A stretch of DNA of 64,000 bases from Tolumonas lignilytica (GCF_000527035.1 NZ_AZUK01000001.1:2662501-2726500); one strand, 5' to 3'; counted from the first letter of the stretch, positions 10,750-20,877 are shown. Made by a program: numbers and translations. Notes: a model not told the origin generated them from the sequence alone.

Positions 10750-10803
10750 CTAAGTGCGCTACTTCGGGCCGATAGTGCAAATCAGGAGGAAATCGGCGTC
10801 GAT

Positions 10804-11388
10804 ATGAGCGATATAGAGATCGATCAACAGTTGGTTGAGCGAGTACAAAAAGGTGACAAGCAGGCATTTAATCTGTTGGTGACAAAATATCAGCGGAAAA
10901 TAATGAATCTGGTGAGTCGTTATGTGAGCAATCCAGGTGATACTGCTGATGTGGTTCAGGAAGTATTTATCAGTGCTTATCGTTTCTTGCCTTCATTCAG
11001 AAATGACAGTGCTTTTTATACTTGGTTGTATCGCATTGCAGTGAATACGGCAAAAAACTATTTGGTTTCAAATGGCCGTCGTCCACCAGGAATGGATGTA
11101 GATATTGCTGATGCAGAACAATATGACTCAGGTGATGCATTACGGGACATTGCAACTCCGGAACGGTTGCTTTCATCTGAACAGGTGCGTCAAACAGTCA
11201 TCAATGCACTGCAGTCGTTACCTGAAGATTTAAGAACTGTGATTACATTACGGGAAATAGAAGGGTTAAGTTACGAAGAGATTGCCGAGGTTATTGATTG
11301 TCCTGTAGGCACTGTTCGTTCTCGTATTTTCCGTGCACGAGAAGTTATTGATAATCGTCTTAAGGCCGTACTGCAGGGAATAGATTAG
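10804..11388 (+). CDS. rpoE: RNA polymerase sigma-E factor (envelope stress)
   Basis: This 194-residue ECF sigma factor directs transcription of the envelope stress regulon. Region 2 (about 20-95) includes 'DTADVVQEVFISAYRFLPSF' and 'FYTWLYRIAVN'. Region 4 (about 130-190) contains the helix-turn-helix 'LSYEEIAEVIDCPVGTVRS'. It closely follows E. coli RpoE. The open frame extends upstream to 10570 across nadB, but homology begins at MSDIEIDQQLV; AGGAGG lies 13 nt before this ATG, which is a rather long spacing. It leads rpoE-rseA-rseB-rseC and is preceded by its own sigma-E promoter. Confidence 0.97.
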   Translation: MSDIEIDQQLVERVQKGDKQAFNLLVTKYQRKIMNLVSRYVSNPGDTADVVQEVFISAYRFLPSFRNDSAFYTWLYRIAVNTAKNYLVSNGRRPPGMDVDIADAEQYDSGDALRDIATPERLLSSEQVRQTVINALQSLPEDLRTVITLREIEGLSYEEIAEVIDCPVGTVRSRIFRAREVIDNRLKAVLQGID

Positions 11389-11423
11389 GATTATCCTGCT
11401 TTGAAATGGAGTAACGGGTTAGT

Positions 11424-11984
11424 ATGACAACATCAAAAGAACATGTTTCCGCTTTGATGGATAATCAGTTGCAATCTGAACAGACGTTGAATGCACTACT
11501 GAATGATCCTTCTACCTTTGAAACTTGGGAGCGTTATCATCTTATTGGTGATGCATTACGTGATGAATTGCCTAATCAGCTTGATTTGATGCTTTCTCAA
11601 CGAATTGCTGATGCTTTAGAGCAAGAAACGATGATTGTGAAACCTGAACGTCATCTCTTTGCGGTAGTTAAGCCCAATGTGAAACGTTTTGTACAGGTTG
11701 CTGGACAATATGCGATTGCAGCTTCAGTTGCGCTGGCGGTATTGGTCGGTATTAATCAGCAGCACGATAACCTGGCTGGGATCAAGCAAGGGCCGGTATT
11801 AAATACTGTGCCTATTGGTGGTTCAGCTACACCGGTGAGCGTAAATTACAATCCTGAGCATGTGCATGCATTGCCATCTTCATCAGTCATGACTGAGCAG
11901 CAATTGCAAGCTGAGCGTCAACGGATTGCTCGATATATTCAGGATCATCAATTACAACAGCGTTTATCTCCCATTGAGCGGTAA
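11424..11984 (+). CDS. rseA: Anti-sigma-E factor RseA
   Basis: This 186-residue single-pass inner-membrane protein holds RpoE inactive. Residues 1-75 are the cytoplasmic sigma-binding domain, with the typical 'HVSALMDNQ' opening and 'TWERYHLIGDALRDE'. A membrane helix spans about 94-110 (YAIAASVALAVLVGI), and the rest is periplasmic, where DegS makes the first stress-induced cut before RseP cuts in the membrane. It is 35 nt after rpoE and 7 nt before rseB. The C-terminal end is polar and Gln-rich (RQRIARYIQDHQLQQR), as in the family. Confidence 0.95.
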   Translation: MTTSKEHVSALMDNQLQSEQTLNALLNDPSTFETWERYHLIGDALRDELPNQLDLMLSQRIADALEQETMIVKPERHLFAVVKPNVKRFVQVAGQYAIAASVALAVLVGINQQHDNLAGIKQGPVLNTVPIGGSATPVSVNYNPEHVHALPSSSVMTEQQLQAERQRIARYIQDHQLQQRLSPIER

Positions 11985-11991
11985 TTGAATT

Positions 11992-12957
11992 TTGAAGTCT
12001 CGCATTATTTTGGTTTGTTTTACCCTCATCTGCTCTATCACTAAAGCCTCTGCTGAACCATCTGCTGAGGCTTTGTTATTTCAGATGCAACGTGGGTATC
12101 ATCACAACAATTTTGAATTGGTAATGGCGCATATACTACAAAATACGCTTGAACCTTTGCGTCTTACCCATGGTTGGAATGACCGTACAGAAATAACGCA
12201 TCTGTTGGCTTTAAGTGGTCGTCCAGTCGAATATCTGGGGAAAAACAAACAAGTTACGTTCGCGGAATCTGCAGATGTTTCCTATACGTTGCAAAAATCC
12301 AAACTGCCTGGATTATGGTTTTCAATTCTGAACTGTTCGCCAGAAACGTTGTTAAAGTATTACGATGTTGTTAGTACAGGGAAAGGACGTATAGCAGGGC
12401 AAGTAGCACAATCTGTACGTTTAACAGCTAAGGAAGATACAAAATATAATTTTACGCTTTGGTTGGAGCAGAAAACCGGTATTTTGTTGCGACTGGACGT
12501 CAATGATGCTCAAGGCAATATGGTAGAACAATATCTTGGTATGGATTTTCGTTTCTTGCCTGAGCAGTCTCCTGATATTAAAGCATTGGCGGCGATGAAA
12601 GTCCCTCCAGCCGAAACAAGTCATGAAATTTATCATGCTGCGCCTGTTTCACATCAGTGGATTTTGGGATGGTTGCCCTCAGGTTTTGTTTCTCTATCAT
12701 CAGATCAACACAAACTAATTGGTAGTGATGAATTAGTGGACTATTTTATGCTTAGTGACGGATTGGTTGATGTTTCTGTCTATATTTCACCATCGTCAAC
12801 CAAGCTCAATAGTCGTGAACGGGAACAGGTTGCAATTCACGGTGCAACATCCATTTTGAGTTTGGTCCGGGACGATGGCGTAACACTCACGGTAGTTGGT
12901 GAATTACCACTAGTCAGTTTACGACATATAGCTGAGACTGTTCAAATCGCTCAGTAA
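11992..12957 (+). CDS. rseB: Sigma-E regulatory protein RseB
   Basis: This 321-residue periplasmic protein has a signal peptide (about 1-21, ending KASA). RseB binds the periplasmic part of RseA and shields it from DegS, and releases it on sensing mislocalised lipopolysaccharide or lipoproteins. Two domains are expected: a large lipoprotein-carrier-like domain (about 25-185) and a smaller C-terminal one (about 210-320, starting near 'HQWILGWLPSGF'). The only start that keeps the signal peptide is TTG at 11992, with no clear ribosome binding site and a 7-nt gap from rseA, so translation probably depends on coupling. Confidence 0.92.
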   Translation: MKSRIILVCFTLICSITKASAEPSAEALLFQMQRGYHHNNFELVMAHILQNTLEPLRLTHGWNDRTEITHLLALSGRPVEYLGKNKQVTFAESADVSYTLQKSKLPGLWFSILNCSPETLLKYYDVVSTGKGRIAGQVAQSVRLTAKEDTKYNFTLWLEQKTGILLRLDVNDAQGNMVEQYLGMDFRFLPEQSPDIKALAAMKVPPAETSHEIYHAAPVSHQWILGWLPSGFVSLSSDQHKLIGSDELVDYFMLSDGLVDVSVYISPSSTKLNSREREQVAIHGATSILSLVRDDGVTLTVVGELPLVSLRHIAETVQIAQ

Positions 12958-12968
12958 GGGGGTTGTCA

Positions 12969-13415
12969 ATGATTGAAGCAATTGCCACTGTGGTGGGTAT
13001 GCGTGATGGGCTGGTCAGTGTTGAATATAAACGGACATCGGCGTGCGGCCATTGCGAAAACAACTCAAGCTGCAGTATTAAGGCGGAGGGTGAACATGCG
13101 GGTGAGCATATTATCGATATCGCTTGTTCCTTGTCCCTTGAAATTGGCCAGCAAGTCAGAATTGGTATCCCGGAGAATGAATTGGTGAAAGGGGCATTAT
13201 TGATTTATATTTTACCCTTATTTTTCATCATGCTAGGCGCTATTCTCGGGCAGTATTTTGCACCGTTAGGTGATGATTGGCCTGCTATTGAGGGCGCCTT
13301 TCTCGGCGGATGTATTGGATTTATGCTGATGCGCATTCGCTCATCCCGATTATCTTCAGAAGAGTATAAACCGGTTATTTTGGGCGTTAATATTCCTGTC
13401 ATTCAAATGGTTTGA
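12969..13415 (+). CDS. rseC: Sigma-E/SoxR-associated membrane protein RseC
   Basis: This 148-residue inner-membrane protein ends the rpoE operon. A Cys-rich N-terminal segment (Cys26, Cys29, Cys35 in ACGHCENNSSC) precedes two membrane helices (about 73-96 and 106-122). RseC family proteins are implicated in keeping SoxR reduced together with the Rsx/Rnf complex and in mild modulation of sigma-E. The Cys pattern could bind a metal or Fe-S centre, which is inference. A TTG at 12963 is in frame, but the ATG at 12969 has AGGGGG 7 nt upstream and matches the family's length. Confidence 0.9.
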   Translation: MIEAIATVVGMRDGLVSVEYKRTSACGHCENNSSCSIKAEGEHAGEHIIDIACSLSLEIGQQVRIGIPENELVKGALLIYILPLFFIMLGAILGQYFAPLGDDWPAIEGAFLGGCIGFMLMRIRSSRLSSEEYKPVILGVNIPVIQMV

Positions 13416-13426
13416 TGAGCATTCAG

Positions 13427-13465
13427 TGATTGCATTCCTGTTCATTCAAGACAGGAGTGCAATCA
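13427..13465. repeat. Strong 15-bp hairpin between rseC and lepA
   Basis: Left arm 13427-13441 (tgattgcattcctgt) pairs with 13451-13465 around a 9-nt loop, with one G-U type mismatch. It begins 12 nt after the rseC stop. No T-run follows on the plus strand, so it is not a standard terminator; it may protect the 3' end or mark an RNase processing point between the rse and lepA parts of the transcript. Confidence 0.7.
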
Positions 13466-13556
13466 GTCGCTACTAATCATAGCTCTGCCGCCGCTAATCC
13501 AGTAAAATCCTGCCCAAATTGTCGTTAATTACATGTCATCACATAAATAAGACCTC

Positions 13557-15353
13557 ATGAAGAATATTCGTAACTTCTCTATTATTGCCCACATCGACCA
13601 TGGTAAGTCGACTTTGTCAGATCGCTTGATTCAGATTTGTGGTGGCCTTTCCGAACGTGAAATGCAGGAACAGGTTCTTGACTCCATGGATCTTGAGCGT
13701 GAGCGTGGTATCACCATCAAGGCGCAGAGCGTTACGCTGAACTACAAGGCTAAAGATAACGAAACATACCAACTGAATTTCATCGACACGCCAGGTCATG
13801 TGGATTTTTCTTATGAAGTGTCTCGTTCACTGGCTGCCTGTGAGGGGGCATTGTTGGTGGTCGACGCGGGTCAGGGGGTAGAAGCTCAGACACTGGCGAA
13901 CTGCTATACCGCGATGGAAATGAATCTGGAAGTTGTGCCAGTTCTGAATAAAATTGATTTGCCACAAGCTGAACCTGAACGTGTTGCTGAAGAAATTGAA
14001 GACATCGTTGGTATTGATGCGATGGACGCCGTTCGTTGCTCAGCTAAAACCGGCTTAGGTGTGGATCTGGTTCTGGAAGAGATTGTTAAAAAAATTCCGG
14101 CGCCGTTGGGTGATCCGGATGCGCCATTGCAGGCCCTGATTATTGATTCTTGGTTTGATGATTATCTTGGCGTTGTGTCATTGGTTCGTATCAAAAATGG
14201 TAGCCTGAAAAAGAACGATAAAATCAAGGTCATGAGCACCGGCCAGTCTTGGGGCGTAGATCGTCTGGGTATTTTCACGCCGAAACAAAAAGATACCATG
14301 GCTCTCTCCTGCGGGGAGGTGGGTTGGGTGGTCTGTGGTATCAAGGATATCCATGGTGCTCCAGTAGGGGATACACTGACATTAGCTAAGAACGGCGCCG
14401 AAACTGCATTACCTGGTTTTAAAAAGGTGAAACCACAAGTCTATGCGGGGCTGTTCCCGATTTCTTCAGATGACTATGAAGCGTTCCGTGATGCATTGGA
14501 AAAATTATCACTGAATGATGCATCGTTATTCTACGAACCAGAAAACTCTACCGCGTTGGGTTTTGGTTTCCGTTGTGGTTTCCTTGGCATGCTGCACATG
14601 GAAATCATTCAGGAACGTTTGGAGCGTGAATATGATCTTGATCTGATCACGACCGCACCGACCGTAGTATATGAAATCGTGCAAACTGATGGTTCAACGA
14701 TTCATATTGATAGTCCGTCCAATTTACCCGCTATCACCAGCATTCAGGAATTACGTGAGCCGATCGCCGAATGTCATATTCTGGTGCCACAAGATTATCT
14801 GGGCAATGTCATTACCTTATGTATTGAAAAGCGTGGTGTGCAAACCAATATGGTTTACCACGGTAATCAGGTAGCGCTGACTTATGAAATTCCGATGGCC
14901 GAGGTTGTTCTGGATTTCTTTGACCGTCTGAAATCAACCAGCCGTGGTTATGCATCTCTCGATTATGCCTTCAAACGGTTTGATACGGCGGATATGGTGC
15001 GTCTGGACATCATGATCAATGGTGAGCGTGTTGATGCATTGGCGATCATTACACACCGTGATAATGCGCAGTCTCGTGGTCGCCTGTTGGTGGAAAAAAT
15101 GCGTGAGCTGATCCCGCGGCAGATGTTTGATATTGCTATTCAGGCTGCAATTGGTAACCATATTATTGCGCGCAGCACAGTTAAAGCGATGCGAAAAGAC
15201 GTTTTGGCCAAGTGTTATGGTGGTGACGTCAGCCGTAAGAAAAAACTGCTGAACAAGCAGAAAGAAGGTAAAAAACGTATGAAGTCGCTGGGTCGGGTTG
15301 ATGTCCCTCAAGAGGCATTCCTGGCTATCCTACATGTTGGAAAGGATAACTAA
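13557..15353 (+). CDS. lepA: Elongation factor 4 (back-translocating GTPase LepA)
   Basis: This 598-residue translational GTPase binds the ribosome and affects back-translocation, initiation and 30S biogenesis. The G1 motif is AHIDHGKST (about 11-19); switch/G2 (RGITIK), G3 (DTPGHVDF) and G4 (NKIDLP) are all present. The unique LepA C-terminal domain is seen in '[18 protein letters not shown]' and '[19 protein letters not shown]'. The ribosome binding site is weak. A possible sigma-70 promoter (TTGTCG, 17 nt, CATAAA) lies just upstream. lepB follows after 5 nt, the usual lepA-lepB pairing. Confidence 0.98.
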   Translation: MKNIRNFSIIAHIDHGKSTLSDRLIQICGGLSEREMQEQVLDSMDLERERGITIKAQSVTLNYKAKDNETYQLNFIDTPGHVDFSYEVSRSLAACEGALLVVDAGQGVEAQTLANCYTAMEMNLEVVPVLNKIDLPQAEPERVAEEIEDIVGIDAMDAVRCSAKTGLGVDLVLEEIVKKIPAPLGDPDAPLQALIIDSWFDDYLGVVSLVRIKNGSLKKNDKIKVMSTGQSWGVDRLGIFTPKQKDTMALSCGEVGWVVCGIKDIHGAPVGDTLTLAKNGAETALPGFKKVKPQVYAGLFPISSDDYEAFRDALEKLSLNDASLFYEPENSTALGFGFRCGFLGMLHMEIIQERLEREYDLDLITTAPTVVYEIVQTDGSTIHIDSPSNLPAITSIQELREPIAECHILVPQDYLGNVITLCIEKRGVQTNMVYHGNQVALTYEIPMAEVVLDFFDRLKSTSRGYASLDYAFKRFDTADMVRLDIMINGERVDALAIITHRDNAQSRGRLLVEKMRELIPRQMFDIAIQAAIGNHIIARSTVKAMRKDVLAKCYGGDVSRKKKLLNKQKEGKKRMKSLGRVDVPQEAFLAILHVGKDN

Positions 15354-15358
15354 TTAAA

Positions 15359-16279
15359 ATGGCTAATACTTTTGCTCTGATTCTGGTGGCTGTCACAGTC
15401 GTGACCGGTTTGGTCTGGCTATTGGATCGTTGGTTTCTAGTTCCTATGCGAGCGGCAAAAGCTCGTAAAGCTCAGGAACAAACTAAAGCACCACTGACCG
15501 CTGAAGCCATAGAAAAATTGATGATGGAACCCGTGTGGGTTGAACAGTGCAAAGGCATTTTCCCTGTGATTGCCGCTGTGTTGGTTTTGCGTTCTTTTAT
15601 CTACGAACCATTTCAAATTCCATCTGGATCAATGATGCCAACCTTGCTGGTTGGCGATTTTATTCTGGTAAACAAATTTGATTATGGTTTAAAAGACCCA
15701 ATCACCAATCACACCATTATTGAAACAGGTCATCCTCAACGCGGTGATGTCATCGTTTTTAAATACCCAGAAGATCCAAGTATTGATTACATCAAACGCG
15801 TGATTGGTTTACCCGGAGATAAAATTATCTTCCGTAATAAAGAGTTGTATCTGCAACCGGCCTGTCATGACAGTAAGGTTTGCCCAGAATTGAAGAAAAT
15901 TGATACCAAGTTCATCGAGACTGGCGCTTTTCAACAGTTAGGGATGCCGTTGGAACATTATTCTGAGCAGTTAACAACCGCTAAGAGTCATGACATTCTG
16001 CGGAACAGCTTTATTCCGGATCGTGTAGGTCAATATTACCAGCAAGAAGGCCAGCCAGTTGGGGAGTGGGTTGTGCCTGAAGGTCATTATTTTGCGATGG
16101 GTGATAATCGCGATAATAGTCTGGATAGTCGTTTCTGGGGCTTTGTACCAGAGCGTAACTTGGTTGGTAAAGCGGTTGCTATCTGGATGAGTTTTGAATT
16201 CGATCGACCAGAAGGTAGTTCTGTACCTAAGTGGATTCCTACTGGTGTTCGTTTTAACCGTATAGGCAGTATTCAGTGA
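15359..16279 (+). CDS. lepB: Signal peptidase I
   Basis: This 306-residue inner-membrane serine protease removes signal peptides from exported proteins. There are two N-terminal membrane helices (about 4-24 and 65-80), then the periplasmic catalytic domain. Ser91 lies in PSGSMMPTL and the general base Lys146 in [12 protein letters not shown], giving the Ser/Lys dyad; the later box '[20 protein letters not shown]' is intact. It is 5 nt after lepA and overlaps the rnc GTG start by 4 nt. Confidence 0.97.
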   Translation: MANTFALILVAVTVVTGLVWLLDRWFLVPMRAAKARKAQEQTKAPLTAEAIEKLMMEPVWVEQCKGIFPVIAAVLVLRSFIYEPFQIPSGSMMPTLLVGDFILVNKFDYGLKDPITNHTIIETGHPQRGDVIVFKYPEDPSIDYIKRVIGLPGDKIIFRNKELYLQPACHDSKVCPELKKIDTKFIETGAFQQLGMPLEHYSEQLTTAKSHDILRNSFIPDRVGQYYQQEGQPVGEWVVPEGHYFAMGDNRDNSLDSRFWGFVPERNLVGKAVAIWMSFEFDRPEGSSVPKWIPTGVRFNRIGSIQ

Positions 16280-16947
16280 ATGATAAATTACCACGCTTAG
16301 AGCAAAAGCTAGGCTACCAGTTTCAGAATAAAGATTTATTAGTCCGGGCTATCACACACCGCAGTGCAGGCTCTCGTCACAACGAGCGGTTAGAGTTTTT
16401 AGGGGATTCAATTCTCAGCTTGGTTATTGCTGAGGTGCTTTATCATCGCTTCCCGAATGTCAGTGAAGGCGATATGAGCCGAATGCGGGCGACATTAGTG
16501 CGCGAAAAGACATTGGCTGAATTAGCACGTGAATTTGCACTGGGCGATTATCTGATCCTGGGGCCTGGTGAGCTAAAAAGTGGTGGTTATCGGCGAGAAT
16601 CTATTTTAGCGGATACAGTTGAAGCACTGATTGGGGCTATTTATCTGGATAGTGATCTGGATAAGATCCGTTCTCTGTTATTGCAGTGGTACAACGAAAG
16701 ACTGGATGCGATCCGCCCTGGGGTGGAACAAAAAGATCCTAAAACGCGGTTGCAGGAATTTCTGCAAGGGCGTCGTCGCCCACTGCCAACTTATGCGGTA
16801 ACAGACGTTAAAGGGGAAGCACACAATCAGCAATTTATGGTTGAGTGTGTTATTGAAGATATTGAAACTGCGTTTGTTGGTATTGGTTCCAGCCGCAGAA
16901 AGGCCGAGCAGGCCGCTGCTGAAAAAGCACTGGAGCAATTAGCATGA
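16276..16947 (+). CDS. rnc: Ribonuclease III
   Basis: This 223-residue endonuclease cuts double-stranded RNA and processes rRNA precursors and mRNAs. The signature [10 protein letters not shown] is at 36-45 with the metal-binding acidic residues, the second acidic site '[11 protein letters not shown]' is near 114-124, and the C-terminal double-stranded RNA binding domain (about 152-223) ends with '[19 protein letters not shown]'. It starts at GTG overlapping the lepB stop and overlaps era by 4 nt, so lepB-rnc-era-recO-pdxJ is a tightly coupled run. Confidence 0.97.
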   Translation: MNDKLPRLEQKLGYQFQNKDLLVRAITHRSAGSRHNERLEFLGDSILSLVIAEVLYHRFPNVSEGDMSRMRATLVREKTLAELAREFALGDYLILGPGELKSGGYRRESILADTVEALIGAIYLDSDLDKIRSLLLQWYNERLDAIRPGVEQKDPKTRLQEFLQGRRRPLPTYAVTDVKGEAHNQQFMVECVIEDIETAFVGIGSSRRKAEQAAAEKALEQLA

Positions 16948-17849
16948 CGGAAGAAGAAAAGACCTATTGTGGTTTTGTGGCCATTGTTGGCCGCCCTAAT
17001 GTGGGTAAATCCACGTTACTCAATAAATTATTAGGCCAAAAAGTCAGTATTACCTCGCGCAAACCGCAAACGACGCGGCACCGGATTTTGGGTATTGATA
17101 CTCAAGGCGCTTATCAGACGATATTTGTGGATACGCCCGGCCTGCATATCGAAGAAAAGCGCGCCATCAACCGTTTAATGAACCGTGCCGCCACCAGTTC
17201 ACTGGGCGATGTGGAAATGGTGGTGTTTGTTGTGGATGGTACACAATGGACGGATGATGATGAAATGGTGCTGAATAAGCTGCGTCATGTTCGTTGCCCG
17301 GTTGTTTTGGCCGTCAATAAAGTCGATAACATCAAAGATAAAGAGGTGTTGTTTCCGCATTTGCAGTGGCTGGCGCAAAAAGGAAATTTCGCTGAGATCA
17401 TGCCCATTTCTGCCACCAAAGGTACGAATGTCGAGAAAATTCGTGAGATGGCGCGGCAGTTGTTACCGGAGGGGCAGCACTATTTTCCGGAAGATTATAT
17501 TACCGATCGCAGTTCACGCTTTATGGCCTCCGAAATCGTACGTGAAAAACTGATGCGTTTCATGGGCGAGGAATTGCCTTATTCAGTCACCGTTGAGATC
17601 GAGCGTTTTAAGGTTGAAGAAGACGGCTTATTTCATATCAATGCCCTGATTCTGGTTGAACGTGAAGGCCAGAAAAAGATGGTGATCGGTAATAAGGGTG
17701 AGAAACTCAAAGTGATCGGCACCGAGGCGCGTCTGGATATGGAACGCTTGTTTGGACAACGCGTTTTTCTGGAATTGTGGGTGAAAGTGAAGTCCGGATG
17801 GGCTGATGATGAGCGCGCCCTGCGTAGTTTAGGTTATGGTGATGACTGA
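16944..17849 (+). CDS. era: Ribosome-assembly GTPase Era
   Basis: This 301-residue essential GTPase binds the 3' end of 16S rRNA during 30S maturation. The G1 motif GRPNVGKS is at 16-23; 'RHRILGI' (switch I), DTPG (about 63-66) and NKVD (about 124-127) are present. The C-terminal KH domain (about 200-301) includes '[14 protein letters not shown]'. It overlaps both rnc (4 nt) and recO (14 nt). Confidence 0.97.
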   Translation: MTEEEKTYCGFVAIVGRPNVGKSTLLNKLLGQKVSITSRKPQTTRHRILGIDTQGAYQTIFVDTPGLHIEEKRAINRLMNRAATSSLGDVEMVVFVVDGTQWTDDDEMVLNKLRHVRCPVVLAVNKVDNIKDKEVLFPHLQWLAQKGNFAEIMPISATKGTNVEKIREMARQLLPEGQHYFPEDYITDRSSRFMASEIVREKLMRFMGEELPYSVTVEIERFKVEEDGLFHINALILVEREGQKKMVIGNKGEKLKVIGTEARLDMERLFGQRVFLELWVKVKSGWADDERALRSLGYGDD

Positions 17850-18561
17850 GCCGGAGTTATTACCGGCTTTTGTATTACATACCCGCCCATATCGGGAAAC
17901 CAGTCAGCTGGTGGATCTATTTGTTGCATCGATGGGCAAAGTGACTGTCGTTGCAAAAGGTTCCCGCTCTTCCCGTTCTTCGTTAAAGGGGCTGCTACAG
18001 CCCTTTTTACCACTACATATTCATTTCGGTGGCAAAAGTAGTCTCAAAACCCTGTTACAGCTTGAAACTCGCAGCACTCAAATTGTCTTGCAGGGTGAGC
18101 GTTTATTCAGTGGCTTATATTTGAATGAACTGCTTTATTATCTACTGGAGCCTGATGCTGAGTATCCCGGTTTGTTTAGCAGTTATTTCCAAGTCTTACT
18201 GGCTTTGTCTGAGCAACGAGAAGTCGTTTCAATCTTGCTACGCCAATTTGAATTATTGCTCTTGCAACAGTTGGGATACGGCACGGATTTTTGTTACGCT
18301 GCGGACAGTGGTTTACCCATTGATCCCGATAGCTTTTATCGCTATGAGCTTGAGTCGGGCTTTATCGCGACCTCGTTACGACACCATTCGTTTTTCTCTG
18401 GTCGGGAAATATTAGGAATATCTGAACAGGATTTTTCAGACAGTACTGTTTTGGCGGCGGCCCGTCGTTTTAGTCGGCAGGCATTTGCGGCATTATTAGG
18501 TAATCGGCCCCTGAAAAGCAGGGAGCTGTATTCTGCATACATAGCAAGGAGATCAGAGTGA
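17836..18561 (+). CDS. recO: DNA repair protein RecO
   Basis: This 241-residue protein works with RecF and RecR to load RecA onto SSB-coated gaps and anneals complementary strands. An N-terminal OB-fold (about 8-80, '[19 protein letters not shown]') is followed by a helical domain; the C-terminus '[13 protein letters not shown]' matches E. coli RecO. The reading frame opens at 17836 inside the end of era; an ATG two codons later (17842) is an equally good start. Confidence 0.95.
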   Translation: MVMTEPELLPAFVLHTRPYRETSQLVDLFVASMGKVTVVAKGSRSSRSSLKGLLQPFLPLHIHFGGKSSLKTLLQLETRSTQIVLQGERLFSGLYLNELLYYLLEPDAEYPGLFSSYFQVLLALSEQREVVSILLRQFELLLLQQLGYGTDFCYAADSGLPIDPDSFYRYELESGFIATSLRHHSFFSGREILGISEQDFSDSTVLAAARRFSRQAFAALLGNRPLKSRELYSAYIARRSE

Positions 18562-19289
18562 GCAAGATTTTACTGGGTGTGAACATTGATCATGTCGCTA
18601 CACTGCGTAACGCGCGTGGCACGGCCTATCCTGATCCTGTTTTTGCTGCTGCACTGGCGGAACAGGCGGGAGCTGAAGGGATCACGGTGCATCTGCGCGA
18701 AGATCGTCGTCATATCACAGATCGTGATGTTGAAATTCTGCGTCAAACTATTAAAACGCGGATGAATCTGGAGATGGCGGTGACTGACGAGATGGTCTCG
18801 ATAGCTTGCCGAATCAAACCCCAGTTTGTCTGTTTAGTACCGGAAAAACGTCAGGAAGTTACTACGGAAGGTGGTTTGGATGTGGCTTCACAGATTGCCC
18901 GGATCCAGGATGCCGTGAATCGTCTTTCCGCTGTCGGAACAAAGGTCTCTTTATTTATTGATGCCGACCATGTGCAAATTGATGCTGCGGTTGCTACCGG
19001 GGCGCCTTATATTGAGATCCATACCGGTCGTTATGCTGATGCTGAAACAGAAGAAGCACAACAGGAAGAGCTGGCCCGTATCGCGGAAGCAGCCGCGTAT
19101 GCAACGCAGAAAGGATTAAAAGTGAACGCCGGGCACGGCTTGCATTATCAGAATGTGCAGCCGATAGCCGCCATTCCTGAAATGATCGAGCTGAATATCG
19201 GTCACGCTATCATTGGCCGGGCAGTATTCAGTGGTCTGCCGGAGGCGGTTGCAGAAATGAAACGCCTGATGCTGGAAGCGCGTCAGTGA
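18558..19289 (+). CDS. pdxJ: Pyridoxine 5'-phosphate synthase
   Basis: This 243-residue TIM-barrel enzyme condenses 1-deoxyxylulose 5-phosphate with 3-amino-2-oxopropyl phosphate in vitamin B6 synthesis. Family residues are visible in '[15 protein letters not shown]' (Asn9, Asp11, His12, Arg20), 'HLREDRRHI', and the phosphate loop 'VNAGHGLHY'. It starts at GTG overlapping the recO stop, with AAGGAG 6-7 nt upstream. It ends the long plus-strand operon; a terminator follows. It faces a PLP-dependent decarboxylase, which may be coincidence. Confidence 0.97.
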   Translation: MSKILLGVNIDHVATLRNARGTAYPDPVFAAALAEQAGAEGITVHLREDRRHITDRDVEILRQTIKTRMNLEMAVTDEMVSIACRIKPQFVCLVPEKRQEVTTEGGLDVASQIARIQDAVNRLSAVGTKVSLFIDADHVQIDAAVATGAPYIEIHTGRYADAETEEAQQEELARIAEAAAYATQKGLKVNAGHGLHYQNVQPIAAIPEMIELNIGHAIIGRAVFSGLPEAVAEMKRLMLEARQ

Positions 19290-19319
19290 CATGTGCATTA
19301 GTGCGAACCTAAAAAACAG

Positions 19320-19344
19320 AAGGGCCGTCATATGACGGCCCTTT
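19320..19344. terminator. Bidirectional terminator between pdxJ and the decarboxylase gene
   Basis: The palindrome aagggccgtca/tgacggccctt is flanked by an A-run on the left and TTTCATTT on the right, and lies between two convergent genes. Confidence 0.88.
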
Positions 19345-19362
19345 CATTTAATGAGCAAGTAA

Positions 19363-20523
19363 TTAAGCAACCGCTTTCATTTCGGATACTTCTTTCGTAT
19401 CAACGACCAGAATACTGGCTTTACGGAAGAAGTTGAATTCGGTTGCAGAAGCCCAAGTGTAAGCTCCCATCATTTTTCCGACAATCACATCCCCGACATT
19501 CAGCTCTGGCAAGTCGATATCATCGGCAATTACATCAATGCTGTCACAGGTTGGACCGGCCAGAACAGCAGGTTTAGCCTCGCCAACTGCATAAGGGGCT
19601 GACTTTGGATAGTTGATATGGTCAAACAGTTGACCACTGTAGCTGCCATATAAACCATCATCCAGATAGTACCAGGTACGACCGAAACGCTCGGCTTTAC
19701 CCATGACGCTGGCGACGGATGTCATGCAAGGCGCTGAAATGAAACGGCCTGGCTCAGCCAGTTTACGAATACCAGCAGGCGTATTGTTCAATGCTTCACG
19801 GATTGGGGCGCAGAATTCATAAATATCGAAATCTGAGCCATCAGCGCCGTAGTTGACAGGAAAGCCACCACCAATATCCAGCACTTGAAGCTCAATGCCT
19901 TCTGCTGCAGCATCGCGCAATATCTGGTTGCAGGCGGTGATCGCTTCAACATGGCGACGCGCATTAGGCACTTGAGAACCGACATGGAATGACAAACCAA
20001 TCACGTTCAGGTTCATGGCCTTGGCTTTACGCAGTAATGGCAAGGCAGCCTCTGGGGTACAACCGAACTTCTTGGACAGATCAACTTTCGTTTCTGGATT
20101 CGGGAAGCTGACGCGAAGCAGTAACTCGGCTTTGTCTTGATAAGGAATGAATTTATCCAGTTCTACCGGGTTATCGAATACAAAGACTTTACAGCCATAT
20201 TCGAGCGCATAACGGATATCACCGTCACGCTTGATCGGGTGTGTATGAATACAATCGTCCGGATTGATCTGATTTTCTAACATCACATCAACTTCGCCGT
20301 TTGTTGCTAAGTCAAAACCACAACCTTCCGCTTTCAGCGTTGCGACAACAGCCGAGTGAGGTAATGGTTTCAATGCATAATGCAGACGAACATCTGGCAG
20401 GGCTTGAGTTAAAGCGCGGTACTGTTTGCGGACAGCCGCCTGATCCAGAACCAGCAAAGGGGAACCATAGGTTGCGACCAGTTCGCGGTAATCCAGTTCA
20501 GCAGGGACGATTTCGTTGTTCAT
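19363..20523 (-). CDS. Group III PLP-dependent decarboxylase (ornithine/lysine type)
   Basis: This is a 386-residue alanine-racemase-fold decarboxylase. The PLP lysine is Lys52 in 'LHYALKPLP'; 'GLSFHVGSQ' (His that stacks on PLP), the phosphate-binding 'LDIGGGFPV', 'LAEPGRFIS' and the catalytic-cysteine motif 'GPTCDSIDV' are all present. It resembles eukaryote-type ornithine decarboxylases and the bacterial lysine/ornithine decarboxylase group rather than LysA, which is longer. The product is expected to be putrescine or cadaverine; which substrate is preferred cannot be read here. A GTG at 20541 is in frame, but MNNEIVPAEL from the ATG at 20523 is the likely start, 11 nt after AGGTG. It is transcribed alone from a promoter near 20622-20649. 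Confidence 0.88.
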   Translation of the reverse strand: MNNEIVPAELDYRELVATYGSPLLVLDQAAVRKQYRALTQALPDVRLHYALKPLPHSAVVATLKAEGCGFDLATNGEVDVMLENQINPDDCIHTHPIKRDGDIRYALEYGCKVFVFDNPVELDKFIPYQDKAELLLRVSFPNPETKVDLSKKFGCTPEAALPLLRKAKAMNLNVIGLSFHVGSQVPNARRHVEAITACNQILRDAAAEGIELQVLDIGGGFPVNYGADGSDFDIYEFCAPIREALNNTPAGIRKLAEPGRFISAPCMTSVASVMGKAERFGRTWYYLDDGLYGSYSGQLFDHINYPKSAPYAVGEAKPAVLAGPTCDSIDVIADDIDLPELNVGDVIVGKMMGAYTWASATEFNFFRKASILVVDTKEVSEMKAVA

Positions 20524-20621
20524 TGTATGTTTACACCTCACAAAAGGGCCACCGCCCTGTCACCAGTGATACGCTCTGTCCGATCCAGCAGAACGCGATG
20601 CTTTATAAAAAATTCCGGCGC

Positions 20622-20649
20622 ATTATCGGGCTTTTATGTGACAGTGCAA
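20622..20649 (-). promoter_or_regulatory. Sigma-70 promoter of the decarboxylase gene
   Basis: On the minus strand TTGCAC (20644-20649), a 16-nt spacer and GATAAT (20622-20627) form a good promoter. The transcript would start near 20615, leaving a leader of about 90 nt before the ATG. Confidence 0.65.
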
Positions 20650-20877
20650 TAGCAAATATCACACTATTTTCGCATCAATGCATACTATAGGCTATTTATC
20701 AGCATTAACGGCGGGGATATGTGTGGTTTTTTGGTAAGAAAATCTAACAACATAGCCTTTATTTGGATTTTAACTTGTAGATGTGTCGGTATTTGGCGGT
20801 AAATAAAGAATTTTATGAAATGTTGGCAAGTATGAAACTTTTTACTCATCAAGATAAAAAATGGTGGGGTAAATGCT

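Noticed and set aside
10570-10803. Upstream extension of the rpoE frame
   Set aside because: It overlaps nadB on the other strand and the sigma-E promoter; homology begins at 10804.
20719-20802. 27-codon frame starting MCGFLV in the rlmJ-decarboxylase gap
   Set aside because: GGCGGGG precedes it, and the start vaguely recalls glutamine amidotransferase N-termini, but it is too short, rich in rare residues and has no further support.
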